Of a stretch of DNA of 64,000 nucleotides, positions 30,684 through 38,606 are shown one piece after another. The position numbers and the translations under genes were made by a program. The notes under the pieces are model-generated. The model was not told the DNA's origin. It was given only the letters and a program-made list of their open reading frames with translations, and made no database searches. The stretch comes from JBBIQS01 sp037442205. GTDB lineage: Bacteria; Myxococcota; Myxococcia; Myxococcales; UBA5297. The stretch is taken from contig JBBIQS010000043.1 of assembly GCA_037442205.1 (NCBI GenBank), forward strand, positions 4,546-68,545, given 5' to 3'. Numbering within the stretch: the stretch's first letter is position 1; every line of letters starts with the position of its first letter.

Positions 30684-31712
30684 ATGCAACACGCAACAGT
30701 CTCCGCGGTCGTCCCGGTATATGCGGGCGAGAAGTTCCTGCCGCAGCTCGTCGAGAAGCTGGCCGTGGTGCGGCAACAATGGCAGGCGCAACAGGCACCC
30801 CTGGTACTTACCGAGGCTGTGTTCGTCTGTGATGAGCCGATCGATGCCTCGGCCTCGGTCCTCGAGCGGCTCAGGCAGCAGTACGACTGGGTCAAGGTCG
30901 TCACTCTGTCCAAGAATTTCGGCCAGCATCCGGCGACCATCGCCGGGATCCTCCACTGCTCCGGCGACTGGATCTTCACCCTCGACGAGGACCTGCAGCA
31001 CGACCCCGTCCACTTCGGCGAACTGCTCCGGCGGGCAGTCGAAACCAGCAGCGACATCCTCTACGCCAAGCCGCTGGAGTCAGTGCACGAGAGTGTCTTC
31101 CGGGACCTGAGCTCAAGGCTCTACAAGCGGCTGCTCGTCTCCCTCACCAACAACCCGCACATCCCTCAGTTCAACAGCTTTCGCCTGATGCGCGGGGCCC
31201 TGGCCCGGGCGGCGGCCAGCGTCTGTTCGCACGAGACCTATTTCGACGTGGCGCTCTGCTGGTTCTCCAATCGAATCACCTCCACTCGCTTGCCGCTCAA
31301 GGACCGGCGCTTCATCGAGACCGGCAAGAGCGGCTACAACCTGGGCAAGCTCCTCAGCCACGCCCGGCGGCTGCTGGTGTCGTCGCAGACCAAGGTCCTG
31401 AGAGGCGGCGTCCTGCTCGGGCTCGCCGGCCTCCTGCTGAGCGTCATCTTCGGGGCGGACATCGTGGTGCGCCGGCTGTTCGTTCCCGGCTCGATCGACG
31501 TCAAGGGCTGGACTTCGCAGATGCTCGGGACCCTGTTCTTCGGCGGGCTCTCCGCCTTCTTCCTGGGCGTCTGCCTGGAGTATCTCTCGAATATTCTGCT
31601 GCACACCCAGGGCAAGCCGCCGTTCTTCGTGATCGACCGCTCCAAGGACGCCCTGATCCGCAGTCACTTCGCTCGCGAGCCGGCGGATGCTGTTACTGCA
31701 CGCTCCGCCTGA
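30684..31712 (+). CDS. Membrane-anchored family 2 glycosyltransferase (DPM1/ArnC-like)
   Basis: This 342-residue protein has an N-terminal GT-A domain and two C-terminal membrane spans (about residues 230-255 and 275-300). SAVVPVYAGEKFLPQLVEKL, LSKNFGQHPATIAGI and FTLDEDLQHDP are the conserved blocks of polyprenyl-phosphate sugar transferases, with the DED/QHDP acids binding the metal. It likely moves a sugar from an NDP donor onto polyprenyl phosphate at the inner face. The downstream SDR gene starts 26 bases before its stop, so the two are tightly linked. Confidence 0.9.
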   Translation: MQHATVSAVVPVYAGEKFLPQLVEKLAVVRQQWQAQQAPLVLTEAVFVCDEPIDASASVLERLRQQYDWVKVVTLSKNFGQHPATIAGILHCSGDWIFTLDEDLQHDPVHFGELLRRAVETSSDILYAKPLESVHESVFRDLSSRLYKRLLVSLTNNPHIPQFNSFRLMRGALARAAASVCSHETYFDVALCWFSNRITSTRLPLKDRRFIETGKSGYNLGKLLSHARRLLVSSQTKVLRGGVLLGLAGLLLSVIFGADIVVRRLFVPGSIDVKGWTSQMLGTLFFGGLSAFFLGVCLEYLSNILLHTQGKPPFFVIDRSKDALIRSHFAREPADAVTARSA

Positions 31713-32616
31713 GGCGACCGGCATCCGCCGGGTCGTCGCGCTCTTCGGCCACGGGCTGGTGGGAGGGGCCATCGCCCGCAGGCTGTCTGCCTCGCTCGGG
31801 GGGAGGGAGGCGCTGCCCTTCACCTGGTCTAGGCCCGAGGGACAGCTCGCGGAGCTCGCGAGGATCGGCGAGCGCTCGAGCGAGCTGGGCGGGCCCGATG
31901 GCCGTCTCGATCTCGTGTGGAGCGCGGGCAAGTGCGGCTTCGACGCAAGCGAGGAGGATGCCGGGCGCGAGCTGGAGTGCTTCGGCCGGGTCGTCTCCTT
32001 CGCGCAGTCGCTGGCGTCGGCCTCCACTGGGCGGCTGGCGAGCTTCCATCTGCTCAGCTCTGCCGGCGGGCTGTTCGAGGGCCAGCGGGACATCCGGCGC
32101 GACAGCCTCCCCGATCCCAGGCGGCCCTACGGGACGCTCAAGCTGAGGCAGGAGCTGTTCCTCGAAGGACTGCCCGCGTCGGTGGCGCGGCACGTCTATC
32201 GGCCGAGCTCGATCTACGGCCCGGTCAGCCCCAGGCACCGCAGCGGGCTGGTTTCGACGGCGCTGCTCAACGGCGTGCGCCACGAGGTCACCTCAGTCAC
32301 TGGAAGCTTCACCACGCTGCGCGACTACGTGTTCGTCGAGGACGTGGCGGGCTTCGTGGCGGCGCAGGTGCTGCACGGCGCGCCGCGGGAGCGCGGGGTC
32401 CACTTCCTGGTATCGGGGCGACCGACCAGCATCTACGAGGTGCAGCAGGAGGTGCAGCGGGTGCTCAAGCGCCGCATCTACCTCGCGGTCAAGAGCCGCC
32501 TGACCAATGAGCAGGACATCACCTTCCACCGGCAGGTGATGCCCGCGGACTGGCATCCAGCGGACCTGGCGACCGGTCTACGCCTGGTCTACGCCCAGCT
32601 GGCGCTTCAGCCCTGA
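31687..32616 (+). CDS. NAD-dependent epimerase/dehydratase-like protein
   Basis: A 309-residue extended SDR protein with a glycine-rich nucleotide loop (LFGHGLVGGAIARRL) and an active-site YGTLK (Tyr and Lys), then VYRPSSIYGPVSPRH. The third catalytic Ser is likely in LLSSAGGLF. Its N-terminus is unusual, with 14 residues (MLLLHAPPEATGIR) before the first strand, and it overlaps the GT2 gene by 26 bases. It is probably a nucleotide-sugar reductase or epimerase for the same polymer. It converges on the gene ending at 32646. Confidence 0.85.
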   Translation: MLLLHAPPEATGIRRVVALFGHGLVGGAIARRLSASLGGREALPFTWSRPEGQLAELARIGERSSELGGPDGRLDLVWSAGKCGFDASEEDAGRELECFGRVVSFAQSLASASTGRLASFHLLSSAGGLFEGQRDIRRDSLPDPRRPYGTLKLRQELFLEGLPASVARHVYRPSSIYGPVSPRHRSGLVSTALLNGVRHEVTSVTGSFTTLRDYVFVEDVAGFVAAQVLHGAPRERGVHFLVSGRPTSIYEVQQEVQRVLKRRIYLAVKSRLTNEQDITFHRQVMPADWHPADLATGLRLVYAQLALQP

Positions 32617-32645
32617 TTGGCAGCTTGGCGCTCTTCGCTGGAATC

Positions 32646-34895
32646 TCAGGGAGACGTCGCAGGACTGGCGACGGCACCGCTGGCGATCGGCCCCGGGGTC
32701 TTGAGGTCGACGTTGAGCACGCCGTCGCTGAATTCGTGGCTCAGTGGAACAAGCCAAGTGGTGCCCCAGTCCGGGTTCTTCAGGAAAGAAGCCACCAGCT
32801 TCGCCCGCCAATGAGTGGCACTGGAGTGGACAATCCGGAAGCGGAGTCGCAGGCGCTCCTCGGCGAAATTCGCCACCCTTTCACTCTGGCCGGGCCCGAA
32901 ATGGAAGCTGCTCACAGGCGCGGCGTCCGCTCCGCCGCTCGGCGGCAGGACCTCAACGGTGATGTCCGAGGGCATCTGAATCTTCTCGCCCAGCCAGGTC
33001 AGAGAAACCCCGTCCGGACCGCGCACCAACCCGAAGAGATAGTAGTCGGGCCAGACCGAGTCGCGCAGGAACAGGACCCGTGCCAACGACGGATTCGGCT
33101 CGATCTCGATGGCGGTCTCACCGACGCGAACCGCCTCCACGAAGGAGTCGGATTTGGAGCCGGATCCGACCCACCGGGTGCCGGGCTCGGCGGGCAGGAG
33201 ATGTTCGCGGTAGAGCAACCAGTTCCAGCTGTTGAAGATGGGGCCGTTGAAGGAGGCGTCCTCGAGCTTCCAGCTCTCGCGGATGACGAGCGGTGCGGCG
33301 GGCGAGTGCGGCTGCCACCGCCCGTAGAGGCGGGCGAACCAGGCGTAGCTCTCGGCCGTGTTCGTCACGCTCCAAGGGCCCTGAGGATGGGAATGCAGGC
33401 CGTAGGCGCTCTTCTCGAAGATGGCGATGGGGCCGAGCGACAAGTCGCGCAGGAAGCGGATGTCCGCCACCTGAGAGACATTGAGCAGCGCGGTCCAGAG
33501 CGTGACTCCCGCCAGTATGCCCTGGCGCAGTCGTCGGGAGCCGTCGCGAAGGGCCAGCACCAGCCCAGGGAGCATCAAGAAGGTGAATGGCAGGCTGTAG
33601 CGAAGATCCTTGTTCCAGGTTGCGGTGAACAGGGCGTAGGCCATGAGCACCGCCGCCAGATCGACGCGCAGCAGAAAGCGCCATTGGCGGGCGCGCAGCG
33701 CTCGAACCCATCCGAAGAGCACGACCGCCAGGACCGGCAGCGTCAGGGCCTGGCAAATCCCGCGGACGTACCAGACCAGCGAGGCGAAGCTGCGCGGGTC
33801 GGGATCGCCCTCTGCAATGCCCATGGCGGCGACATTTCTGAGCTCGAAGCGGACGAAGTCCATGTGAAGCAGGTACCAGGGGCCGGCGACGAGCGCGAGG
33901 CCGGCGGCGTGCAGGAGCAGGTTCCCCAGGTACCGTTCGGTGCGGACGGGTCGCTTCCAGGCCTTGGCCGCGATTCTGACCACCGCCCCGAGAATCAGAG
34001 GGGCGATGTAGACCACCACGTGCTGCTTGGTGAGCGGGCCAAGGCCGCCCACCACGCCCGCCCAAAACACGTAGCGGCGCCGCTGCAGATAGCCGCTGCG
34101 ACTGAGCGCGTAGTAATAGGCGGCGATCATCACCAGCGTGGGCAGATCGAGCATGAACTGCTTGGCGAGCCCGGTGGCGAGGAAGCCGCCCATGACGGCG
34201 AAGGCCGCCGTCGAAGCCACCGCTCGCTCGGTTCGAAAGGCGCGCCGGACCCATCGATAGATCAGCGTGTAGCCCAGCGGCAGCCAGAACAGCGGGACGG
34301 AGAGCGCGATCCCTGTGTAGGAATTCCCGAGCACCGCCGCAAACGGCGCGGCGACGAGGTAGGTCATCGGGGGATAGAAATCGTAATAGAGGAGGGACTC
34401 AGCGAGCTTGTTGCCGAGGGGGTCGGCGAAGAAGGCCAGGATTCGCAGGACGCTGCGGGCATGCCGGGCCTGGTCCCAGGGGGGCGGGGTGAAGTCGAGG
34501 AGGATGAATCCGGCGTTCAGGACCACCAGGAACAGCAGCGGCAGAACGACCACGAACCAGCGCGCGGCAGTCTCTCGCTTCAGCAGTGCCACCCCGTAGA
34601 GCGCGGTCGCCGCCGCCATCAGGACCACCAGCGCCGGATTCCGGCTGGTGTAGATCGCGATGGCGATCCAAGCCAGGCAGGCGAAGGGCATCAGGCCTCG
34701 CAGCCAGGCGGCCCAGCGCTTCTGTTCCAGGACGAGCGGCAGCGGAAGCGCCAGCAGGCAGAACCAGCCGAAGCGGCGGTCCAGCCAGAGTGCGTAGCCG
34801 AAGGTCAGGACCGCCAGCGCCGCCAGCCAGCAGCGGGCGAGGAGAGCTTCGGCGGGGGTGCCTGCTCTCGATGGTGACTGTTCAGCATCGTTCAT
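32646..34895 (-). CDS. Large polytopic membrane protein, probable GT-C/PMT-like glycosyltransferase
   Basis: The 749-residue protein has 11-12 spans in the N-terminal 480 residues, then a soluble periplasmic domain. The first large loop, LLDFTPPPWDQARHARSVL, carries an Asp in the position of the catalytic acid of dolichyl-phosphate-mannose-type GT-C enzymes, and YDFYPPMTYLVAAPF is a typical downstream motif. The ATG at 34895 is used because frames upstream belong to a decayed remnant. The C-terminal domain (about 560-740) is beta-rich and may bind glycan. It faces the SDR gene and closes the polysaccharide locus. Confidence 0.83.
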   Translation of the reverse strand: MNDAEQSPSRAGTPAEALLARCWLAALAVLTFGYALWLDRRFGWFCLLALPLPLVLEQKRWAAWLRGLMPFACLAWIAIAIYTSRNPALVVLMAAATALYGVALLKRETAARWFVVVLPLLFLVVLNAGFILLDFTPPPWDQARHARSVLRILAFFADPLGNKLAESLLYYDFYPPMTYLVAAPFAAVLGNSYTGIALSVPLFWLPLGYTLIYRWVRRAFRTERAVASTAAFAVMGGFLATGLAKQFMLDLPTLVMIAAYYYALSRSGYLQRRRYVFWAGVVGGLGPLTKQHVVVYIAPLILGAVVRIAAKAWKRPVRTERYLGNLLLHAAGLALVAGPWYLLHMDFVRFELRNVAAMGIAEGDPDPRSFASLVWYVRGICQALTLPVLAVVLFGWVRALRARQWRFLLRVDLAAVLMAYALFTATWNKDLRYSLPFTFLMLPGLVLALRDGSRRLRQGILAGVTLWTALLNVSQVADIRFLRDLSLGPIAIFEKSAYGLHSHPQGPWSVTNTAESYAWFARLYGRWQPHSPAAPLVIRESWKLEDASFNGPIFNSWNWLLYREHLLPAEPGTRWVGSGSKSDSFVEAVRVGETAIEIEPNPSLARVLFLRDSVWPDYYLFGLVRGPDGVSLTWLGEKIQMPSDITVEVLPPSGGADAAPVSSFHFGPGQSERVANFAEERLRLRFRIVHSSATHWRAKLVASFLKNPDWGTTWLVPLSHEFSDGVLNVDLKTPGPIASGAVASPATSP

Positions 34896-34963
34896 GGGCG
34901 AGCAGTGCCATAGGCGGGGTGAGGACGCAAGCCGATGTTCGGAGCGGCCTGCGGCGGGGAGCC

Positions 34964-35198
34964 TCATCGATAGGACATGCCCTCGGCCATCTCGAGGAAC
35001 TCGCCGATGTTGTCCTAGACGAGCTCCTCGCCTCGGCGCATCGCGGTGACGATGATCCTTGAGAGGACTGCGCTCGGGCGTGCCCCGCCAGACGAGCGGC
35101 TCGCGAAGCAAGTAGTTCAGGACATGCTTGTAGGAGCGCTCGGTCCATTGCAGCTGGGCCACCAGCGAGGGGCGACGTCCTCGCGCGAGGGACGGTAA
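34964..35198 (-). pseudogene. Decayed C-terminal gene fragment
   Basis: Within the 393-base gap between korC and the membrane protein at 34895, a coding-like stretch can be read on the minus strand only with repairs. One frame gives VAQLQWTERSYKHVLNYLL and REPLVWRGTPER; after a one-base shift the next frame gives VLSRIIVTAMRRGEELV, then a TAG (35015-35017), then DNIGEFLEMAEGMSYR and a stop at 34964. The residues look protein-like across the shift, which suggests a broken gene tail. I cannot identify the family with confidence. The korC hairpin at 35231-35263 is the only other feature seen in the gap. Confidence 0.45.
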
Positions 35199-35230
35199 TC
35201 AGCTCACGTAAGGCTCTGCCCAATAACGCC

Positions 35231-35263
35231 AAGCGCCGGCTCCCTCCACGGGAACCGGCGCTT
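35231..35263 (-). terminator. Stem-loop terminator after korC
   Basis: AAGCGCCGG-C-TCCC pairs with GGGA-A-CCGGCGCTT across a 5-base loop: 13 pairs with one C/A mismatch. It starts 25 bases past the korC stop. Neither side has a long T-run (TTT at the plus-strand side only), so strength is uncertain, but position and stem stability fit the end of the kor operon. Confidence 0.55.
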
Positions 35264-35288
35264 TCGGAATGCCGAATTGATCCGAACG

Positions 35289-35837
35289 CTACGCCTTGGC
35301 CACCTTCAGCCCGTGCTCGAAGCCCATCTGGAACGCCTTGAGGTTCATCTCGACGGTCGCCGGCGGAACCGAGTCCGCCACCGCCTTTTTCATCGCGTCG
35401 GCGCTCACCAGCTTGGTCACCGCGGTGAAGAAGCCCACCATCACGATGTTGAGCACCATCTTCTTGCCCAGCTCCTCGGCGAAGCGGGTGGCCGGCACCC
35501 CGAACACCTTCACCGTGCCCGGCAGCTTCTCCGGCTTCACCAGGTCCTCCTCGATCAGCAGCAGCCCGTCGTCGCGCAGCTCGGGCGCGAACTTGTTGAA
35601 GGCGTCCTGGCTCATCGCCACCATGATGTGCGGCCGGTGGACGTAGGGATAGAGAATCGGGTTCTTGTCCACCACCACCTGCGCGCTGCACGCCGACCCG
35701 CGCGCCTCGGGGCCGAAGGCCTGCGTCAGGCAGCTGTGCTTTTCGTCGTACAGCGCCGCCGCCTTGCCGATGATGATTCCCCCCAGGATCACGCCCTGGC
35801 CGCCCAGTCCGCCAATCTTGATTTCCGTCGGTCCCAT
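35289..35837 (-). CDS. korC: 2-oxoacid:ferredoxin oxidoreductase gamma subunit (KorC type)
   Basis: The 182-residue protein is the gamma subunit of a four-subunit 2-oxoacid:acceptor oxidoreductase. It starts EIKIGGLGGQGVILGGIIIGKAA, the family signature, followed by SCLTQAFGPEARGSACSAQVVV and MVAMSQDAFNKFAPEL. Start ATG 35837 has a GGAGAGCAGGA site. Gamma subunits help bind CoA and assemble the heterotetramer. It lies 138 bases after korB, the only gap in an otherwise tight operon, and precedes a hairpin terminator. Confidence 0.92.
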   Translation of the reverse strand: MGPTEIKIGGLGGQGVILGGIIIGKAAALYDEKHSCLTQAFGPEARGSACSAQVVVDKNPILYPYVHRPHIMVAMSQDAFNKFAPELRDDGLLLIEEDLVKPEKLPGTVKVFGVPATRFAEELGKKMVLNIVMVGFFTAVTKLVSADAMKKAVADSVPPATVEMNLKAFQMGFEHGLKVAKA

Positions 35838-35975
35838 TCCTGCTCTCCTCAATGATCTGCTCGACCGGTTTCCGGGGTGATTCGTTTCCTCTGCGAACCG
35901 GACTGCATCGCGCCGGCCCCTCCCTGCGGTCCCTGGCGGGTCCTCCGGTCAGGGTTCGTGGGGCGCCCGCGCGCG

Positions 35976-36863
35976 TTACGCCGCGCTCGCCTTCCTCGCC
36001 GGGCTGGCCATCGGGCCGACGTAGGGCACGTACTTTGCCCCCAGCGCCTCCTTCATCCGCTTGTCGTACAGCTCGGAGAACGTCGGCCGCTCGAGGTCCA
36101 CGAACTTGCCGACCGGGATCGCGTCGCGGAATCCAAGCCCGACGTTCTTGGTGTCCTCGCCGTGCTTGATGACGCTCTTCTCCTTGTAGAACTGCATCTC
36201 GTCCAGCCCCTCGCCCAGCTTGTTGCGGCGCAGGTAGAGCGTGGGACACGGGGCGATGATCTCGATGAACCGGAACCCCTTCTTCGACAGCGCCTCGCCC
36301 ATGGTCTTGGCCAGCTGGCGCACGTGGAAGGCGGTCCAGCGGGCCACGAAACTCGCCCCCGAGCTGGCCACCAGGTGCGGCAGGTTGAAGGTCGGCTCGA
36401 AGGCGCCGTAGGGCGTGGTCGAAGCCACCGCCGAGTCCGGGGTGGTCGGGGTCACCTGCCCGCCGGTCATCCCGTAGGTGAAGTTGTTCACGCACACCAC
36501 CAGCAGGTCCATGTTGCGCCGGGCGGCGTGGATCAGGTGGTTGCCGCCGATGGCCGACAGGTCGCCGTCGCCGGAGTAGACGATGACGCTGGTCTCGGGG
36601 TTGGCCAGCTTCAGCCCGGTGGCGAAGGGAATCGCCCGCCCGTGGGTGGAGTGGAAGCTGTCCAGGTTCAGGTAGCCGGCGACGCGGCCGGTGCAGCCGA
36701 TGCCGCTGACGATCGCCACCTTGTCCAGGTCCTTGCCACACTCTGTGAGCGCGCGGGCAAAGCAGTTGACGGTGGTGCCGATGCCGCAGCCCGGGCACCA
36801 GATGCTCGGCATCCGCTCCAGTCGCAGGTAGGGATTGACCGGGTTGACGTGGTGCTCGCTCAT
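35976..36863 (-). CDS. korB: 2-oxoacid:ferredoxin oxidoreductase beta subunit (KorB type)
   Basis: The 295-residue beta subunit binds thiamine diphosphate and an Fe-S cluster. WCPGCGIGTTVNCFARAL holds the first cluster Cys pair, SGIGCTGRVAGYLNLDSFHSTHGRA a third Cys, and APCPTLYLRR a further one. GDGDLSAIGGNHLIHAARRNMD is the TPP/magnesium motif (GDG...N). Length is normal. It starts at ATG 36863, overlapping the korA stop by 4 bases. Together with alpha, gamma and ferredoxin subunits it converts a 2-oxoacid, CoA and oxidised ferredoxin to an acyl-CoA, or the reverse. Confidence 0.95.
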   Translation of the reverse strand: MSEHHVNPVNPYLRLERMPSIWCPGCGIGTTVNCFARALTECGKDLDKVAIVSGIGCTGRVAGYLNLDSFHSTHGRAIPFATGLKLANPETSVIVYSGDGDLSAIGGNHLIHAARRNMDLLVVCVNNFTYGMTGGQVTPTTPDSAVASTTPYGAFEPTFNLPHLVASSGASFVARWTAFHVRQLAKTMGEALSKKGFRFIEIIAPCPTLYLRRNKLGEGLDEMQFYKEKSVIKHGEDTKNVGLGFRDAIPVGKFVDLERPTFSELYDKRMKEALGAKYVPYVGPMASPARKASAA

Positions 36864-38017
36864 TTCACGCTCTCCAGGATGGCGTCGCAGATGGTCTTCG
36901 GATCGTGGACGGTGCCGCCGGCGTGATCGACCAGCTTGGTCTTGCACTTGCCGTTGACGACGCGCTGCACCTCCAGCGCCATCTGGCCAAGGTTGATCTC
37001 CGGAACCACCAGCGCCTTGACCTTGTGGCTGATCTCGACGATGCGCTTCTCGGGGAACGGCCAGGCGGTGATCAGGCGGAAGCTGCCGACCTTGGCCCCC
37101 TTCTCCCGGGCCATCTCGATGCCGCGCTGGGCGACCCGGCTGGTGATGCCGTAGCTGATCACCACCACCTCGGCGCCGGAGACGTCCTTCTCCTCCCAGC
37201 GGCAGATCTTGTCGGCGTTCTTCTCGATCTTGTCGCTCAGCCTTCGGACCAGCGCGTCCTGGGCCTTGACGTTCATCGCCGGGTAGCCGCGCTCGTCGTG
37301 CGTCAGCCCGGTGACGTGGATGCGGTGGCCGTCGCCGACCTTGGTCATCTCGGGGACCATGTTGGCCGCCGGCTGGAACAGCTTGAACTCGCCGGGCTTC
37401 TTGTCGGTGAAGCGGCGCGGGGTGATCTTGATCTTGTCGGCGGGCGGGATGACCACCTTCTCGGTCATGTGGCCGACCACCTCGTCGAGCATTACCAGCA
37501 CCGGCACCCGGTACTCCTCGGCCAGGTTGAAGGCCTCGATGGTCAGGTCGAAGCACTCCTGTGGGCTGTTGGGGCACAGGGCGATCAGCCGGTAGTCGCC
37601 GTGGCTTCCCCAGCGGGCCTGCATCATCTCGCCCTGGGCCGGCAGGGTGGGCAGCCCGGTGGAGGGGCCGCCGCGCTGGACGTTGATGTAAACCACCGGG
37701 GTCTCGGTGATCGCCGCCAGGCCGATGTGCTCCATCATCAGCGAGAAGCCGGGGCCGCTGGTGACGGTGACCGCCTTGGCTCCGCCCCAGGCGGCGCCGA
37801 GCACGGCGATCGAGCTGGCCAACTCGTCTTCCATCTGGATGAAGCACCCGCCCACCTTCGGAAAGCGGGCCGACAGCCGCTCGACCACCTCGGTGGACGG
37901 AGTGATCGGATAGCCGGCGGAGAAGCGGCAGCCGGCGGCGAGGGCGCCTTCGGAGCAGGCGTGGTCGCCGTCGAGGTAGTGGCTGCCGGTCAGAACACCC
38001 TTGGGGTCTGCGTGCAT
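36860..38017 (-). CDS. korA: 2-oxoacid:ferredoxin oxidoreductase alpha subunit (KorA type)
   Basis: This 385-residue alpha subunit carries the pyrimidine-binding and transketolase C-terminal domains. Signatures are ALAAGCRFSAGYPITPSTEV, QMEDELASSIAVLGAAWGGAKAVTVTSGPGFSLM and VVYINVQRGGPSTGLPT. The subunit without a fused gamma domain, in the gene order D-A-B-C, is typical of 2-oxoglutarate-specific enzymes (KorDABC), although branched-chain 2-oxoacid oxidoreductases share it. It is 15 bases after the ferredoxin gene and overlaps korB by 4 bases. Confidence 0.95.
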   Translation of the reverse strand: MHADPKGVLTGSHYLDGDHACSEGALAAGCRFSAGYPITPSTEVVERLSARFPKVGGCFIQMEDELASSIAVLGAAWGGAKAVTVTSGPGFSLMMEHIGLAAITETPVVYINVQRGGPSTGLPTLPAQGEMMQARWGSHGDYRLIALCPNSPQECFDLTIEAFNLAEEYRVPVLVMLDEVVGHMTEKVVIPPADKIKITPRRFTDKKPGEFKLFQPAANMVPEMTKVGDGHRIHVTGLTHDERGYPAMNVKAQDALVRRLSDKIEKNADKICRWEEKDVSGAEVVVISYGITSRVAQRGIEMAREKGAKVGSFRLITAWPFPEKRIVEISHKVKALVVPEINLGQMALEVQRVVNGKCKTKLVDHAGGTVHDPKTICDAILESVK

Positions 38018-38032
38018 GGGGTCGAAGCTCCT

Positions 38033-38299
38033 CTAGGCGGCGGCGGAGGCGCCGTGCATCTCGCGCCAGCCGTGGATGGCGAAGTCGGGGCACATCAGGC
38101 CGCACATGTCGCAGCCGTTGCAGACCTCGGGCTTGGCCAGGAACGGGACGTGGTAGCCCTTCTGGTTGTAGCCCTTCTCCAGATCCAAGGCCTCGAGCGG
38201 GCAGAACTCCACGCAGAAGCCGCATCCCTTGCAGGTCTCGCGCTTGACGTCGACAAAGCCCTGAAACTTCTTGGGCTTTTTCGCGGTGTCTTGGCTCAT
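38033..38299 (-). CDS. korD: 2x[4Fe-4S] ferredoxin subunit (KorD type)
   Basis: An 88-residue ferredoxin with two CxxCxxCxxxC motifs: CKGCGFCVEFCP and CNGCDMCGLMCP. These are standard 4Fe-4S sites for electron transfer from the oxidoreductase. The basic N-terminus (DTAKKPKKFQG) is short. The ATG at 38299 has a GAGGAG site; a longer frame is upstream but has no coding look. It heads the kor operon, followed by korA, korB and korC. Confidence 0.95.
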   Translation of the reverse strand: MSQDTAKKPKKFQGFVDVKRETCKGCGFCVEFCPLEALDLEKGYNQKGYHVPFLAKPEVCNGCDMCGLMCPDFAIHGWREMHGASAAA

Positions 38300-38606
38300 G
38301 TGCTCCTCGGGGCAAGCACGGTCGGCAGGCCAGGCGCCGTCCGGGCGGGCGTTGGAACTACCACGCAGATCGGCGATCGTCCACAAACAAATGGCTAAAG
38401 TGGGGGAGGCGGCGAATCGTTTTAGAATCGTGCGCATCGCGGGTCGCGAGGGCTGCCCGGGCAGGAGATTTCGGCTCGCCGAAGCGAGAACTCCGGCGGC
38501 CGGCGTCGGCAGCAAACCGCCGGGACGGCGGCGCGGTCCGAACATGGTAAGAAGTGCGCAGCGGAAGCTGTTGGACGGCTGGGCGACCGACGAGTCCTGA
38601 GGACGC
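38300..38606. other. Divergent intergenic region between the kor operon and the CcsB-like gene
   Basis: This 307-base region separates two outward-facing transcripts. An AT-rich patch at 38385-38430 includes TAGAAT (38423-38428), a plausible -10 for the plus-strand gene, but no matching -35 is present at 17 or 18 bases. No palindrome or repeat of note is seen. Promoters for both sides probably lie here. Confidence 0.4.

Noticed and set aside
34896..35162. N-terminal extension of the large membrane glycosyltransferase
   Set aside because: The extension is out of keeping with the family start, contains the frame-broken remnant, and a normal membrane-protein start exists at 34895.
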